A stretch of DNA of 55,679 nucleotides from an uncultured Desulfosoma sp. (GCA_937960435.1 CALGPN010000033.1:1-55679); one strand, 5' to 3'; counted from the first letter of the stretch, positions 36,614-46,131 are shown. The notes: generated from the sequence alone by a model not told the origin. Numbers and translations: made by a program.

Positions 36614-38815
36614 TTGAAGTATCTGAGAACACTTCCGTTACGGTATCGGCTCATCGTGCCGTTTATCGTCCTCGCTTTCTTCGGGACGTGTTCTCTCGTT
36701 TGGCTCGCCATTCTCGGCCAGAACACCCTCATCCGGCGTCAAGAGCAGCAAAGGCTCGAAAGCTTTTACAAAACCTTCCTCCACACTCTCGAACTTCGGG
36801 GCCAGTGGGCTGTGTCCTTGGCCTCGGGCTTTGCGCGGAACCCGGAAATCGCCAAGGCCCTGGCCGACAGAGACCGGCTGCGTCTGCTTCAGTTGTGTTA
36901 TCCCGCCTATGATTTCATGAAACGTCACTACGGAATCCAGCAGTTTCATTTCGAGATCCCGCCGGGGCGCTCGTTCTTGCGCTTGCACCGGCTTTACCAA
37001 TACGGCGATGAGCTGTGGACGTATCGGAAGCAGATCCAAGATGTTCTGAGAGAAAACCGGGAAGTCTACGGGCTGGAAAAGGGAGCCACCGGATACGGCA
37101 TTCGCGGGGCGGTGCCCGTGTATTGGCAAGGGGAAGTGGTGGGGATTTTGGAGGTGGGCTTTTCACTGAGTGAAAAAATCCTCGAGCCCATGCGCCTCCA
37201 TGGGGATGTGGACGTGAGCATTATCGCGCCTCGAGAAGGCGAGCCCGGCCAGTTCGAAGTGGTGGCTACCACGCTCACGGAGCGTTTCGATCGCCGTCAC
37301 CCGGTCTATGGGGAGGTGTTTCGCCGCGGCGCTCAATCGTTCGTCAACTTGAAAGTGGGCGCTCGTCCCTACGCCCTACTCCTCAGCCCCATAGCGAACT
37401 ATCAAGGAGAGACGGCGGCCTTGGTGGAACTGGGGGTGGACCGTTCCGACACGCTCGCCCTCACCGTCCGTTACCGACGCTGGATGCTGGGTCTCGGGCT
37501 CGTGGGAATGATTCTTTCCGTAGGGGCCATTTACATCATTGCCCTTGTTTTCACGCGACCCATCGATCGCATGATCGCCTTCGCCCGGGAAATCGCCATG
37601 GGCCGGGCCGTAAGACCTCTGGAACTGCGCCCTTCCGGCGAATTGGGCACCCTGGCCGACGCCCTGGACGAGATGCTTGGGTCCCTGGAAATGTCCCGGG
37701 AACAGATCAAGCTCTACGCGGCGACTCTGGAAGAAAAGGTCCAGGCCCGAACCCGGGAACTGCGCGAGTCCGAAGAGAAATACCGCACCCTGGTGGAGCG
37801 TGTCCCTCTGGTCGTTTACCGACTGGACAAAAGCGGAACCATGGTTTTCGTCAACCGCTTCATCGAGGATCTTCTGGGCATGACCCAGCAGGAGGTCCTG
37901 GAGCAGCCGAGGTTTTGGAAGGAAAAGGTCTGGTTTGAAGACCGGGACCGGATCTGGCCGCTCATGGACCAGTGTCTTCGTGAAGGTCGGGAGTTTCGGC
38001 AAGAGTACCGCGTGCGTCATCGAAACGGCCGAGCCATTTACGTTTTGGACCACGCCCTTCCCGCTCTGGATGGGGAAGGAAAAGTCCAAATGGTGGACGG
38101 GTTTCTCGTGGACGTCACCGAACGGCACGAGCTGCAGCAGCAGATCATTCAAACGGAGGAATTGAGAACGCTCAGCGAGATTTCGGCGCGCCTCGCCCAC
38201 GAAATCCGAAACCCCATTGCCGTTGCAGGTGGTTTTGCGCGCCGGCTCCTGACCCGGCTTCCGGAAGACGACCCCAACCGGCAGAAGGTGCACATCATCC
38301 TCAAAGAAATGGCCCGTTTGGAGAGCATCCTGGAAAAGATCCAAGCCTATCTCAAACCGGTGGTCATTGTGCCCCAAAAAAGCGATTTCAACGCCATCGT
38401 CACCCGCGTCATCAGGGACCTCACGCCCAAATTCCAAGGCCATGGTGTGCGGTGGATCGTCCAGTTGCAGCCGGATGTGCCCCAGCTCATGCTGGATTCG
38501 GAGCTGATCCGAAAGTCTTTGGAAGTGCTTTTCGAAGCTTTGTTGAGCTATTGTTCCGCCGACGGCGGCACCCTCACCATCACGACCTCGGCAGGGCCCA
38601 ACGCCGTTGTCTTCGAAGTGACGGCATGCGGCCTCCATGTCTCCGACGACGATATCGAGCACTTCTTTTACCCCTTCACCAGCCGCATGGACGAATCCCG
38701 TCTGCTCGATCTGCCTCTGGCCAAAATGATCCTCCATAGGCATCGAAGCCTGGTGCGGCTCCAGCGCAAGGGCGAAAAGGAGCTCCTGCTTTCCGTCACT
38801 CTTCCCGTCTGCTGA
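36614..38815 (+). CDS. Membrane Cache-HAMP-PAS sensor kinase with eroded ATP-binding motifs
   Basis: 733 aa, starting at TTG behind AAGGA. Two membrane helices (about 12-34 and 291-313) bracket a periplasmic sensor of the double-Cache type (35-290). HAMP follows (about 314-365), then a coiled coil, PAS (386-505), HisKA with His529 in SARLAHEIRNPIAVAGG, and a C-terminal HATPase-like region. There the N box reads RKSLEVLFEALLSYC with no Asn, the G1 region is VTACGLHVSDDD instead of DxGxGI, and the G2 region is SRLLDLPLAKM instead of GxGLGL. The F box FFYPFTS is kept. The phospho-accepting His is intact, but nucleotide binding in the usual way is doubtful. No response regulator is adjacent. Confidence 0.88.
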   Translation: MKYLRTLPLRYRLIVPFIVLAFFGTCSLVWLAILGQNTLIRRQEQQRLESFYKTFLHTLELRGQWAVSLASGFARNPEIAKALADRDRLRLLQLCYPAYDFMKRHYGIQQFHFEIPPGRSFLRLHRLYQYGDELWTYRKQIQDVLRENREVYGLEKGATGYGIRGAVPVYWQGEVVGILEVGFSLSEKILEPMRLHGDVDVSIIAPREGEPGQFEVVATTLTERFDRRHPVYGEVFRRGAQSFVNLKVGARPYALLLSPIANYQGETAALVELGVDRSDTLALTVRYRRWMLGLGLVGMILSVGAIYIIALVFTRPIDRMIAFAREIAMGRAVRPLELRPSGELGTLADALDEMLGSLEMSREQIKLYAATLEEKVQARTRELRESEEKYRTLVERVPLVVYRLDKSGTMVFVNRFIEDLLGMTQQEVLEQPRFWKEKVWFEDRDRIWPLMDQCLREGREFRQEYRVRHRNGRAIYVLDHALPALDGEGKVQMVDGFLVDVTERHELQQQIIQTEELRTLSEISARLAHEIRNPIAVAGGFARRLLTRLPEDDPNRQKVHIILKEMARLESILEKIQAYLKPVVIVPQKSDFNAIVTRVIRDLTPKFQGHGVRWIVQLQPDVPQLMLDSELIRKSLEVLFEALLSYCSADGGTLTITTSAGPNAVVFEVTACGLHVSDDDIEHFFYPFTSRMDESRLLDLPLAKMILHRHRSLVRLQRKGEKELLLSVTLPVC

Positions 38816-38828
38816 GCGGTCGACCGCT
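38815..38828. repeat. Perfect 14-bp palindrome at a convergent junction
   Basis: AGCGGTCGACCGCT covers the last base of the sensor-kinase stop codon and lies in the 55-bp gap before the 3' end of the radical SAM gene. It may form a short hairpin that separates the convergent transcripts; only TTT follows. Confidence 0.5.
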
Positions 38829-38870
38829 TTCCCGCCCCTTCCCATCACGCCCACGCTTTCCGAGAAGGGC

Positions 38871-39797
38871 TCATGAAAGGGGGAAGAACTTTCCCTGAAA
38901 CAGCCCTTCCTTGGCCATGAAGGTCAGAAGAGCGGCGATGTTTTGTTGTTTTTCCAGTGTCCAGAGCGGGGCGACAAGCTCCTCGGGATGGGGGTCTCCC
39001 GTGACGCGCTGCACGATGACATGCGGCGGAAGGTGAGCCAGAAAAGCGGCGCACGCCCGCACGTATTCCTCCCGGGAAAGACAACGATACTGCCCCTGCC
39101 GATACCAGGACTCCAGAAGGGTGCCCCGCACCACGTACAGGACGTGAATCTTGACCCCTTGAATGTCCATACGGCCGAGAAACGCGGCCGTGGCCGTCAT
39201 GTGCTCCAGGCTCTCGCCGGGAAGGCCCAAAATGACATGGGCGCAGACAGGTAACCCACGGGCTCGCGTTCTTTTCACCGCATCGACGAAGCAGGCCACG
39301 TCATGACCGCGGCGAATTTTTCTGAGCGTCCCGTCGTGAGCTGATTGCAAGCCGTATTCCAGCCACACGAGGTGTGTGCGGGAAAGATCCTGGAGGTGGT
39401 CGAGGACGGGGTCGGGGACGCAGTCCGGCCGCGTCCCGATGCTCAGCCCCACCACATCGGGATCGTTCAGGGCTTCGGCATAAAGGGCGCGAAGGGTTTC
39501 CAAAGGGGCGTAGGTGTTGGTGAAGGATTGGAAATAGGCCAAAAATTTCTTGGCCTTATAGCGACCGGCAAGATAAGATTTCGCCGCCCGGATCTGTTCC
39601 GTAATGGTGAGGCCCTTGCGGGAGGCTCCGGTGCCGGACCCTCTGGGATTGCAGTAAGCGCAGCCCGCAGTCCCCAAAGTGCCGTCGCGGTTGGGGCAGG
39701 TGAGTCCCGCATCCAGGCTGATTTTGTGGACTCGGCATCCGAAAAGGTCGCGCAGATAGCTGCTGAAATCGCGATAGGGTTTGGCATCGGGGGCCAT
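38871..39797 (-). CDS. Radical SAM protein, TIGR01212/YhcC family
   Basis: 308 aa, the size of E. coli YhcC. The radical SAM cluster cysteines have the unusual spacing of this family: Cys34, Cys46 and Cys49 in CPNRDGTLGTAGCAYC. QSFTNTYAP and GLSIGTRPDCV are further marks of the Elp3-like subgroup. The reaction is not established for this family. AAGGAG lies upstream of the ATG. It is divergent from mnmG, which is a tRNA modification gene, but a functional link is only suggested by proximity. Confidence 0.9.
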   Translation of the reverse strand: MAPDAKPYRDFSSYLRDLFGCRVHKISLDAGLTCPNRDGTLGTAGCAYCNPRGSGTGASRKGLTITEQIRAAKSYLAGRYKAKKFLAYFQSFTNTYAPLETLRALYAEALNDPDVVGLSIGTRPDCVPDPVLDHLQDLSRTHLVWLEYGLQSAHDGTLRKIRRGHDVACFVDAVKRTRARGLPVCAHVILGLPGESLEHMTATAAFLGRMDIQGVKIHVLYVVRGTLLESWYRQGQYRCLSREEYVRACAAFLAHLPPHVIVQRVTGDPHPEELVAPLWTLEKQQNIAALLTFMAKEGLFQGKFFPLS

Positions 39798-39869
39798 GAT
39801 GATCGAGGCTCCTTCAAAACCACGTCGGCATCACGGGCACTATAAAGGAATTTGGAAGGAAAGACGACG

Positions 39870-41747
39870 GTGAGTTCCCCCTATGACGTGATTGTCGTCG
39901 GCGCCGGTCACGCCGGATGCGAAGCCGCGTCGGCCGCCGCCCGCATGGGCTGCCGAACGCTCCTCCTCAGCCTTTACCTGGACACGGTGGCCCACATGCC
40001 CTGTTCCCCGTCCGTCGGCGGCATCGGCAAAGGGCATCTCGTCAAAGAAGTGGATGCCCTCGGAGGTTTGATCGCCAGGGTGACCGATCGGACCGCCATC
40101 CAGTTTCGACGGCTCAACACCAAAAAAGGCCCCGCCGTTCGCGGCACACGCACCCAAAACGACAAGGTGCGCTACCGCACCCTCATGAAACACGTGCTGG
40201 AAAAGACCCCCAACTTGGAATTGAAACAGTCTCTGGTGGAATCCCTCGTGCTGGAAGGCCGACGCCTCGTCGGGGTGATCGACCAATTGGGGGTTTTCCA
40301 TGGCGCCCGCGCCGTCGTCCTGGCTACGGGGACGTTTCTCCACGGCCTCATTCACATCGGCACCGCCCACATTCCCGCCGGACGCGCCTGGGAACTGCCC
40401 TCCATCGCCTTGGCGGATCAGCTCACCCGGCTGGGGTTCGAACTGGGCCGGATGAAAACCGGCACGCCGGCCCGCCTTCACAGGCGTTCCATCGACTTCA
40501 CTCAATTCAAGGAACAAGGCGGCGATCCCGATCCCCGGCCTTTTTCTCTGTTCACGGACCGCATCGAACTGCCCCAGGTTTGCTGTCACATGGGCCACAC
40601 GCACCGGCGCACCCATGAGATCGTCCGAAACCACATCCACTTGTCGCCCCTTTACAACGGCACCATCAAGGGCGTGTCGGCCCGTTACTGCCCGTCTCTT
40701 GAAGACAAGATCATGAAATTTCCCCATAAAGAAGAACACCAGATCATACTGGAACCTGAAGGCCTGGACACGGAAGAAATCTATGCCAGCGGCACGGGCA
40801 ACTCCTTGCCTTACGAAATCCAACTGCGCTTGATCCGGAGCATTCCCGGGTTGGAAGAGGCCGAGGTCATGCGGCCGGCTTATGCCATCGAATACGATTT
40901 CGTCCAGCCGACGCAACTCAAGCGCACCCTGGAAACCAAACGGGTGGAAGGGCTGTTCATGGCCGGTCAGATCAACGGCACCTCTGGCTACGAAGAGGCG
41001 GCGGCGCAGGGCCTGTGGGCGGGAATCAACGCCGCGCTCAAAGTGCAAGGCCGTCCCCCGTTCCTTCTGGACCGCTCCCAAGCCTACATGGGAGTCATGG
41101 TCGACGACCTGGTGACGCGGGGAACCAACGAACCATACCGGATCTTCACGTCCCGGGCCGAGTATCGCCTGTGGCTGCGGGAAGACAACGCGGATCTGCG
41201 CCTCTTGGAACTGGGCTACCAACTGGGTTTGCATTCGCGAGAGACCTTTAAGGAATTGGTGGAAAGGCGCCGTGCCTTGGGCGGAGAGCTGGAGCGGCTG
41301 CGCACGCAGAGGATTTTCCCGTCGGCGGAGGTGAACGCCTATCTTGCGTCCAAGGGGTCGGCCCCTTTGGAAGAGCCCGTGAGTTTGGACCGGCTGCTGA
41401 AGAGGCCGGAGCTGACCTACGAGGATGTGGAACATCTGGCTCCGGCGCCCAAGCCCCTGCCGGAAAGGGTGCGGGAACAGGTGGAAATCGAGTGTAAATA
41501 TGAAGGGTATCTCCAGCGGCAGCAAAGAGAGATGCAGAAGTTTCGAAACTTGGAGCGGGTGCGCATTCCCGAGGATTTTTCTTATGACGACGTTCCTGGG
41601 CTTTCCAACGAGTTGCGGCAAAAACTGAGCGCCGTGCGGCCCGACAACTTGGGGCAAGCGTCGCGGATTCCCGGGATGACGCCTGCCGCGTTGTCTGTGC
41701 TCATGGTTTATGTGAAACGGCATGAGGAGGGCGAGGGCGGCCCATGA
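39870..41747 (+). CDS. mnmG: tRNA uridine 5-carboxymethylaminomethyl modification enzyme MnmG (GidA)
   Basis: 625 aa, full length. With MnmE it installs the cmnm5 group on U34 of several tRNAs, using FAD, NADH and methylene-THF or glycine. The FAD motif [12 protein letters not shown] is at the N-terminus, [14 protein letters not shown] and [15 protein letters not shown] are family hallmarks. The GTG at 39870 follows GGAAGGAAAG; an in-frame TTG at 39852 would place this inside the gene. The stop codon lies inside a terminator hairpin. MnmE is not in the window. Confidence 0.96.
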   Translation: MSSPYDVIVVGAGHAGCEAASAAARMGCRTLLLSLYLDTVAHMPCSPSVGGIGKGHLVKEVDALGGLIARVTDRTAIQFRRLNTKKGPAVRGTRTQNDKVRYRTLMKHVLEKTPNLELKQSLVESLVLEGRRLVGVIDQLGVFHGARAVVLATGTFLHGLIHIGTAHIPAGRAWELPSIALADQLTRLGFELGRMKTGTPARLHRRSIDFTQFKEQGGDPDPRPFSLFTDRIELPQVCCHMGHTHRRTHEIVRNHIHLSPLYNGTIKGVSARYCPSLEDKIMKFPHKEEHQIILEPEGLDTEEIYASGTGNSLPYEIQLRLIRSIPGLEEAEVMRPAYAIEYDFVQPTQLKRTLETKRVEGLFMAGQINGTSGYEEAAAQGLWAGINAALKVQGRPPFLLDRSQAYMGVMVDDLVTRGTNEPYRIFTSRAEYRLWLREDNADLRLLELGYQLGLHSRETFKELVERRRALGGELERLRTQRIFPSAEVNAYLASKGSAPLEEPVSLDRLLKRPELTYEDVEHLAPAPKPLPERVREQVEIECKYEGYLQRQQREMQKFRNLERVRIPEDFSYDDVPGLSNELRQKLSAVRPDNLGQASRIPGMTPAALSVLMVYVKRHEEGEGGP

Positions 41748-41769
41748 ATGAATTCTCATTCATTTTTTT
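41744..41769 (+). terminator. Rho-independent terminator overlapping the mnmG stop codon
   Basis: ATGAATGA (41744-41751) pairs perfectly with TCATTCAT (41756-41763) around ATTC, followed by TTTTTT (41764-41769). The mnmG TGA (41745-41747) is in the left arm. Confidence 0.8.
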
Positions 41770-41770
41770 C

Positions 41771-41798
41771 TTGGCTTTTGTCGACCGGTTCGTGTAAG
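41771..41798 (+). promoter_or_regulatory. Possible promoter of the second etfBA operon
   Basis: TTGGCT (41771-41776), a 16-bp spacer and TGTAAG (41793-41798), placed between the mnmG terminator and etfB. Both boxes match in four of six positions, so this is a weak candidate. Confidence 0.3.
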
Positions 41799-41926
41799 GT
41801 ACCCGACGGCCCTCCCGCGGGACGGGGACGTAACGGCCCGCCGCAGCGGGCATCGCCGTCTTCGGGAACTCGGGCGACGTCGTGAAGGGTGAAGCGGGTT
41901 GTGACACAGGAAAAGGAGGACAGGTC

Positions 41927-42724
41927 GTGAACATTGTGGTGCTACTCAAGCAAACGCCGGACACGGAATCGGTTATTCGCATTGCTCCGGACGGCCAATC
42001 CATTGTGACGCAGGATCTCAAGTGGATCATCAATCCCTATGACGAATTTGCCGTGGAAGCGGCGCTTCGCCTGAAGGAAAAGCACGGCGGAACGGTGACC
42101 ATCGTCAGTTGGGGGCCGCAGCGCGTGGTGGAATCCATCCGCACGGCCTTGGCCATGGGCGCCGACAAAGGTGTTCTTCTGGATGACGACACCTTGGACG
42201 GCGGCGACAGCTTGGGGGTGGCCCGGGCTTTGGCCGCGGTGGTGCAGGCCTTGCAGCCGGACATCGTCCTGTGTGGGTCTCGGGCCGTGGACTACGATTT
42301 GGCGCAACGCGGCCCCATGGTCGCCGAATTGTTGGGCTGGCCCCACCTGGGCCTGGCGGTCTCGCTGGACTCCGACGGCTCGTCGGTGACCATCGAGCGG
42401 CCCATCGAAGGGGGCAAGGTGACCATGCACGCGTCTCTTCCGGCCTTGGTCACCATGGGCGGGTCTCATGCCGTGTGGAATCCCCGCTATGCGTCTCTTC
42501 CCGGCATCATGAAGGCCAAAAAGAAGCCCTTGGAGATGAAAAAGCTGGGCGACTACGGGCTGAGCGCCGAGGAATGCGGAGCGCCGGCGGCCAAGATCCG
42601 CATGGTCTCCCTGGAAATGCCTCCGGAACGCAAGCCCGGGCGGATCATCGACGACGGGTTGGATACGGAAGGTAAGGCGGCGGCTTTGGTCAAGGCTCTC
42701 CATGAGGAAGCCAAGGTCATTTAG
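41927..42724 (+). CDS. etfB: Electron-transfer flavoprotein beta subunit, second set
   Basis: 265 aa, GTG start behind AGGAGG. NIVVLLKQTPDTESVIRI, NPYDEFAVEAALRLKEK and VLCGSRAVDYDLAQRGPMVAE identify EtfB. It differs from the first EtfB in the AMP-site region (DYDLAQRGP rather than GDTAQVGP), which suggests another subgroup and different redox partners. It is followed by etfA after 55 bp and by a fatty-acyl-CoA ligase, so a role in fatty-acid beta-oxidation is likely. Confidence 0.95.
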   Translation: MNIVVLLKQTPDTESVIRIAPDGQSIVTQDLKWIINPYDEFAVEAALRLKEKHGGTVTIVSWGPQRVVESIRTALAMGADKGVLLDDDTLDGGDSLGVARALAAVVQALQPDIVLCGSRAVDYDLAQRGPMVAELLGWPHLGLAVSLDSDGSSVTIERPIEGGKVTMHASLPALVTMGGSHAVWNPRYASLPGIMKAKKKPLEMKKLGDYGLSAEECGAPAAKIRMVSLEMPPERKPGRIIDDGLDTEGKAAALVKALHEEAKVI

Positions 42725-42779
42725 GATGGGGGGATCCCCGTATCGAGAGGAACGCTTGGGCAGCGTAAGGAGATAGGAA

Positions 42780-43766
42780 ATGGCCGACTGTGTGGTATCC
42801 GTTGCTGAATTTCGTGCGGGAAATTTCCGTCGGGTCTCGTTTGAGGTGGCCAGCGAAGCGCGCAAGGTGGCCGATGCCCTGAACGTGCCCCTGTACGGCA
42901 TCGCCGTGGGCGCGGGAGTGGGCGACAAAGCCAAGGAATTGGGCTGGTACGGCGTCGATAAAGTTTTTGTGGCCGATGACCCGGCCTTGGAACATTACGT
43001 GCCGGAACTCTACGTCCCGGTTATCGCTTCCATAATCGAACGGTGGAACCCGGCGGCCGTGCTTTTGCCGGCGTCGGTGGACGGCAAGGATCTCAGCGCC
43101 CGGCTGGCCGCGAGGTTGCAAACGGGCCTGGCCCAGGACTGCATTCAGGTGGTGTGCGACGGCGGGGCCGTCAAAGCCAAAAGACCCATTTTTGCGGGAA
43201 AATGCTTGGCTTGGTGCGAATGGGCCCAAGGGGCTCTGCCGATGATTTCCTGCCGTCCCAACGTGATGGATTGCAAGGATGCCGATGCGACCCGGCAGGC
43301 GGATGTGGAAAAGGTCGCCGTGGACCTCCCCGAAGCGCGCTCGAAAGTGTTGGGTGTGGAGCTGGACACCACAGGGAAGGTGGAACTGACGGAGGCGGAA
43401 ATCATCGTCTCGGGCGGTCGCGGCATGAAGGCTGCCGAAAACTTCGTCATTCTGGAGCAGCTGGCCAAAGAACTGGGAGCAGCCGTCGGGGCTTCTCGGG
43501 CGGCGGTGGATGCGGGTTGGCGTCCCCATTCGGACCAGGTGGGGCAGACGGGCAAGGTGGTCAACCCGAATCTGTATATCGCCGTGGGGATTTCCGGTGC
43601 GATCCAGCATTTGGCGGGCATGGGTTCTTCCAAGTACATCGTGGCCGTGAACAAGGATCCGGAAGCGCCCATTTTCACCAAAGCCGATTACGGCATCGTG
43701 GAAGACCTGTTCAAATTCATCCCGGCTTTTACGGAAGAAGTGCGCAAACTGAAAAGCACGTGCTGA
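42780..43766 (+). CDS. etfA: Electron-transfer flavoprotein alpha subunit, second set
   Basis: 328 aa, a plain EtfA with no ferredoxin domain, unlike the copy at 29086. The FAD-binding domain has [46 protein letters not shown] and [21 protein letters not shown] precedes the ATG. It forms the ETF dimer with the gene upstream and would pass electrons from acyl-CoA dehydrogenases to the membrane quinone pool or another acceptor. No acyl-CoA dehydrogenase is adjacent here. Confidence 0.95.
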   Translation: MADCVVSVAEFRAGNFRRVSFEVASEARKVADALNVPLYGIAVGAGVGDKAKELGWYGVDKVFVADDPALEHYVPELYVPVIASIIERWNPAAVLLPASVDGKDLSARLAARLQTGLAQDCIQVVCDGGAVKAKRPIFAGKCLAWCEWAQGALPMISCRPNVMDCKDADATRQADVEKVAVDLPEARSKVLGVELDTTGKVELTEAEIIVSGGRGMKAAENFVILEQLAKELGAAVGASRAAVDAGWRPHSDQVGQTGKVVNPNLYIAVGISGAIQHLAGMGSSKYIVAVNKDPEAPIFTKADYGIVEDLFKFIPAFTEEVRKLKSTC

Positions 43767-43978
43767 AACGCGGCGACGCGTCTCGGCCGTGCTGCGGGCT
43801 CTTGAAGCGATCGATGATCAGGAGGGGTTCGGTGGGAGACGGCGGGAGGCCGTTTCCCGTGGACTTTTCGGCCGGGAACGCAGGCTCTTTCGCCGCGTTC
43901 CCGGCATATCGTCGCCCCGCGGAGAGTTTGATGCGGCTTCATGGAGAGCGCTGAAGGGGTGTTTGGAGGAGGGAGTGC

Positions 43979-45676
43979 ATGGATCGCCCGTGGTATCGTC
44001 ATTACAATGGAAGAGTTCCTCACGAAATTCAGTTTCCCAACCAGCCGCTGCCGGTCCTGGTGGCACGGACGGCGGAGAAATATCCCGATAATACGGCGAC
44101 GGAATTTTTCGGCGCCAAACTCAGCTACAAGCAGCTCTGGGATCAGGTGCTGCGCATGGCCTCCGCGCTCAAGGCCATGGGCGTGGGCAAGGGCACCCGG
44201 GTGGCCATCATGCTCCCCAACTGCCCCCAGACCATCATTGCCTATTATGCCACGTTGTCCATCGGTGGGGTGGCCGTCATGACCAACCCCCTGTATGTGG
44301 AACGGGAAATGGAGCACCAGTGGAACGATTCGGGTTCCGAGGTGCTTTTCGTTTTGGACCATCTCTTTCCCAAAGTGGAAAAGGTCCTGCCTTCCACAAA
44401 AATCCGCAACGTGGTGGCCACCAGCCTGAGGGAATACTTGCCGTTCGTTTTCAAGCACTTGTATCCGATTAAAGCCAAAAAGCAGAATCTCTTCATGGCG
44501 GTGCCCTATGACGGCCGGCGCATCGTGAACTTTTCCGAGATTCTCGCCAAAACGTCGCCTGTGAAGGATCCATGTGAAGTGACCCTGGACGATCTCGCGT
44601 TGCTCCAATACACCGGAGGGACGACGGGTGTTTCCAAGGGGGTCATGTTGAGCCACCGAAACATCTTGGCCAATGTGCTGCAAGTGGCCGCATGGTTCCC
44701 CGATTTTCGGTGGGGCAGAGAAAGGCTTGTGGCCATTTTGCCTTTCTTTCATGTGTTCGGCATGACCGTCTGCATGAACTTTTCCCTTTACGGCGGCTGC
44801 GCCACCATTGTGGTTCCGCGATTCGACGCCGACGAATTTCTGAAACTCCTTCACAAGAGCAAGCCCACCTTGTTCCCGGGTGTGCCGACCATTTACGTCG
44901 CCCTGCTCAATCACCCGAAGGTGAAGGATTACGATTTGTCTTCCATCCGCTTTTGCATCACGGGATCGGCGCCCATGCCGGTGGAAGTGCTCACCAAGTT
45001 CGAACAGATGACTGGTTGCATCATTGTGGAAGGCTACGGCCTTTCGGAGGCTAGCCCGGTGACGCATGTAAACCCCATCAGCGGGTTGAGAAAGGCGGGG
45101 TCCATCGGGATTCCCGTGTCGAGCACCGATGCGCGGATTGTGAGCCTGGAAGACGGGGTGAGCGACGTTGGGCCGGGGCAGCCTGGGGAATTGGTTGTCA
45201 AGGGGCCGCAGGTCATGATGGGCTACTGGAACATGCCGGAAGAGACGGCGGCCACGCTGCGCGACGGCTGGTTGTACACCGGCGATATCGCCACCGTAGA
45301 CGAGGACGGCTACTTTTTCATCGTGGACCGCAAAAAAGACATGATCATCGCCGGAGGCTACAACATTTATCCGAGAGAAATCGATGAAGTGCTGTATGCC
45401 CACCCCAAGGTGCTCGATGCGGTCACGGTGGGGGTCCCCGACCCGTATCGCGGGGAGACGGTGAAGGCTTTCGTCGTCCCAAAACCGGGCGAGACGGTGA
45501 CGGAAGAAGAAATCATCCAGTTCTGTAAATCCAAGCTGGCGGCTTACAAGGTGCCCAAGGCGGTGGAATTTCGCGAATCGCTTCCCAAGACCATGGTGGG
45601 GAAGATCCTTCGCAAGGAACTGCGGGCGGAAGAACTGCGCAAGATGGAGGAAAAGAAATCCTCCACCAATGAATAG
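43979..45676 (+). CDS. fadD: Long-chain fatty-acyl-CoA ligase
   Basis: 565 aa, of the FadD type in the ANL superfamily. The ATP-binding loop is LLQYTGGTTGVSKGVMLSH (208-226). EGYGLSEASPV, GWLYTGDIATVDEDGYF, DRKKDMIIAGGYNIYPREID and the C-terminal KTMVGKILRKELR, with the catalytic Lys, follow in order. It activates fatty acids with ATP and CoA at the membrane face for beta-oxidation or lipid synthesis. GGAGGAGGG precedes the ATG. Its position after etfBA supports a catabolic role. A 212-bp gap separates it from etfA. Confidence 0.93.
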   Translation: MDRPWYRHYNGRVPHEIQFPNQPLPVLVARTAEKYPDNTATEFFGAKLSYKQLWDQVLRMASALKAMGVGKGTRVAIMLPNCPQTIIAYYATLSIGGVAVMTNPLYVEREMEHQWNDSGSEVLFVLDHLFPKVEKVLPSTKIRNVVATSLREYLPFVFKHLYPIKAKKQNLFMAVPYDGRRIVNFSEILAKTSPVKDPCEVTLDDLALLQYTGGTTGVSKGVMLSHRNILANVLQVAAWFPDFRWGRERLVAILPFFHVFGMTVCMNFSLYGGCATIVVPRFDADEFLKLLHKSKPTLFPGVPTIYVALLNHPKVKDYDLSSIRFCITGSAPMPVEVLTKFEQMTGCIIVEGYGLSEASPVTHVNPISGLRKAGSIGIPVSSTDARIVSLEDGVSDVGPGQPGELVVKGPQVMMGYWNMPEETAATLRDGWLYTGDIATVDEDGYFFIVDRKKDMIIAGGYNIYPREIDEVLYAHPKVLDAVTVGVPDPYRGETVKAFVVPKPGETVTEEEIIQFCKSKLAAYKVPKAVEFRESLPKTMVGKILRKELRAEELRKMEEKKSSTNE

Positions 45677-45701
45677 CCCAATCCACGGGCTCGATGGGGC
45701 G

Positions 45702-45738
45702 TTTCCGGGAATGGGGAAGAATTTCCCCTTCCCGGAAA
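45702..45738 (+). terminator. Long hairpin behind fadD
   Basis: The left arm (45702-45718) and right arm (45723-45738) pair over 16 bp with a single bulged T: TTTCCGGGAA with TTCCCGGAAA, and GGGGAA with TTCCCC, around GAAT. It is followed by ACGAATCCTTTT, an imperfect U tract. Confidence 0.6.
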
Positions 45739-45832
45739 ACGAATCCTTTTCAGAGAAGCTCTCCTGACCGACCATTTCCTTTCGTCCAGGGCGAAGATTT
45801 TTCTCCTTGCCCGGCGATTGGGGGTTGGTGGT

Positions 45833-45863
45833 GTTGGGGTTCGCTGCGCTCACCCCAACCTAC
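45833..45863 (-). repeat. REP2 palindromic repeat
   Basis: GTTGGGGT (45833-45840) and ACCCCAAC (45852-45859) followed by CTAC. Identical to the copies inside the rib operon and in the same (minus) orientation. Confidence 0.85.
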
Positions 45864-46075
45864 GGGTGATGAGGGGGGTTGTTGGGGCACCCCTTGGGGG
45901 TGCCCGTATCCCTTTTCTCCTTGACGAATCTCCCCCAAGGCCAATGTCCTGAGGTGTCCTCGATAGACGCGTGCAAGGCATACGGTCAGACGGGACCGGA
46001 ACCCCGCGATGTCCATCGATCGGAACTGCTGTAAAGATCTCTCGCGTTCGTTCTTCGCTGCGGCTTTCCTTTTTT

Positions 46076-46084
46076 TGCTATAAT
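46076..46084 (+). promoter_or_regulatory. Extended -10 promoter of the dnaJ-like operon
   Basis: TGCTATAAT: a perfect TATAAT (46079-46084) with the TGn extension. No good -35 box is found 16-18 bp upstream, where the sequence is T-rich, consistent with an extended -10 class promoter. The predicted start is near 46091, about 40 bp before the ATG. Confidence 0.6.
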
Positions 46085-46131
46085 GAGGTGCTCTGAAAAA
46101 CATCCGCGGTTTGGGTGGAGGGCATCTTCGC

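Larger units (their letters stand above)
45677..46131. other. Intergenic region with two hairpins and one REP2 element
   Basis: 455 bases without a gene. It contains the fadD terminator-like hairpin (45702-45738), a REP2 palindrome (45833-45863), a perfect 9-bp hairpin GGGCACCCC (45885-45893) with GGGGTGCCC (45897-45905), and an extended -10 promoter at 46076-46084 for the next gene. Confidence 0.7.

Noticed and set aside
39840-41759. A 639-codon open frame on the minus strand
   Set aside because: Antisense to mnmG over its whole length; composition is typical of a shadow frame.
43688-45853. A 721-codon open frame on the minus strand
   Set aside because: Antisense to fadD and its flanks; no domain and crosses a terminator-like hairpin.
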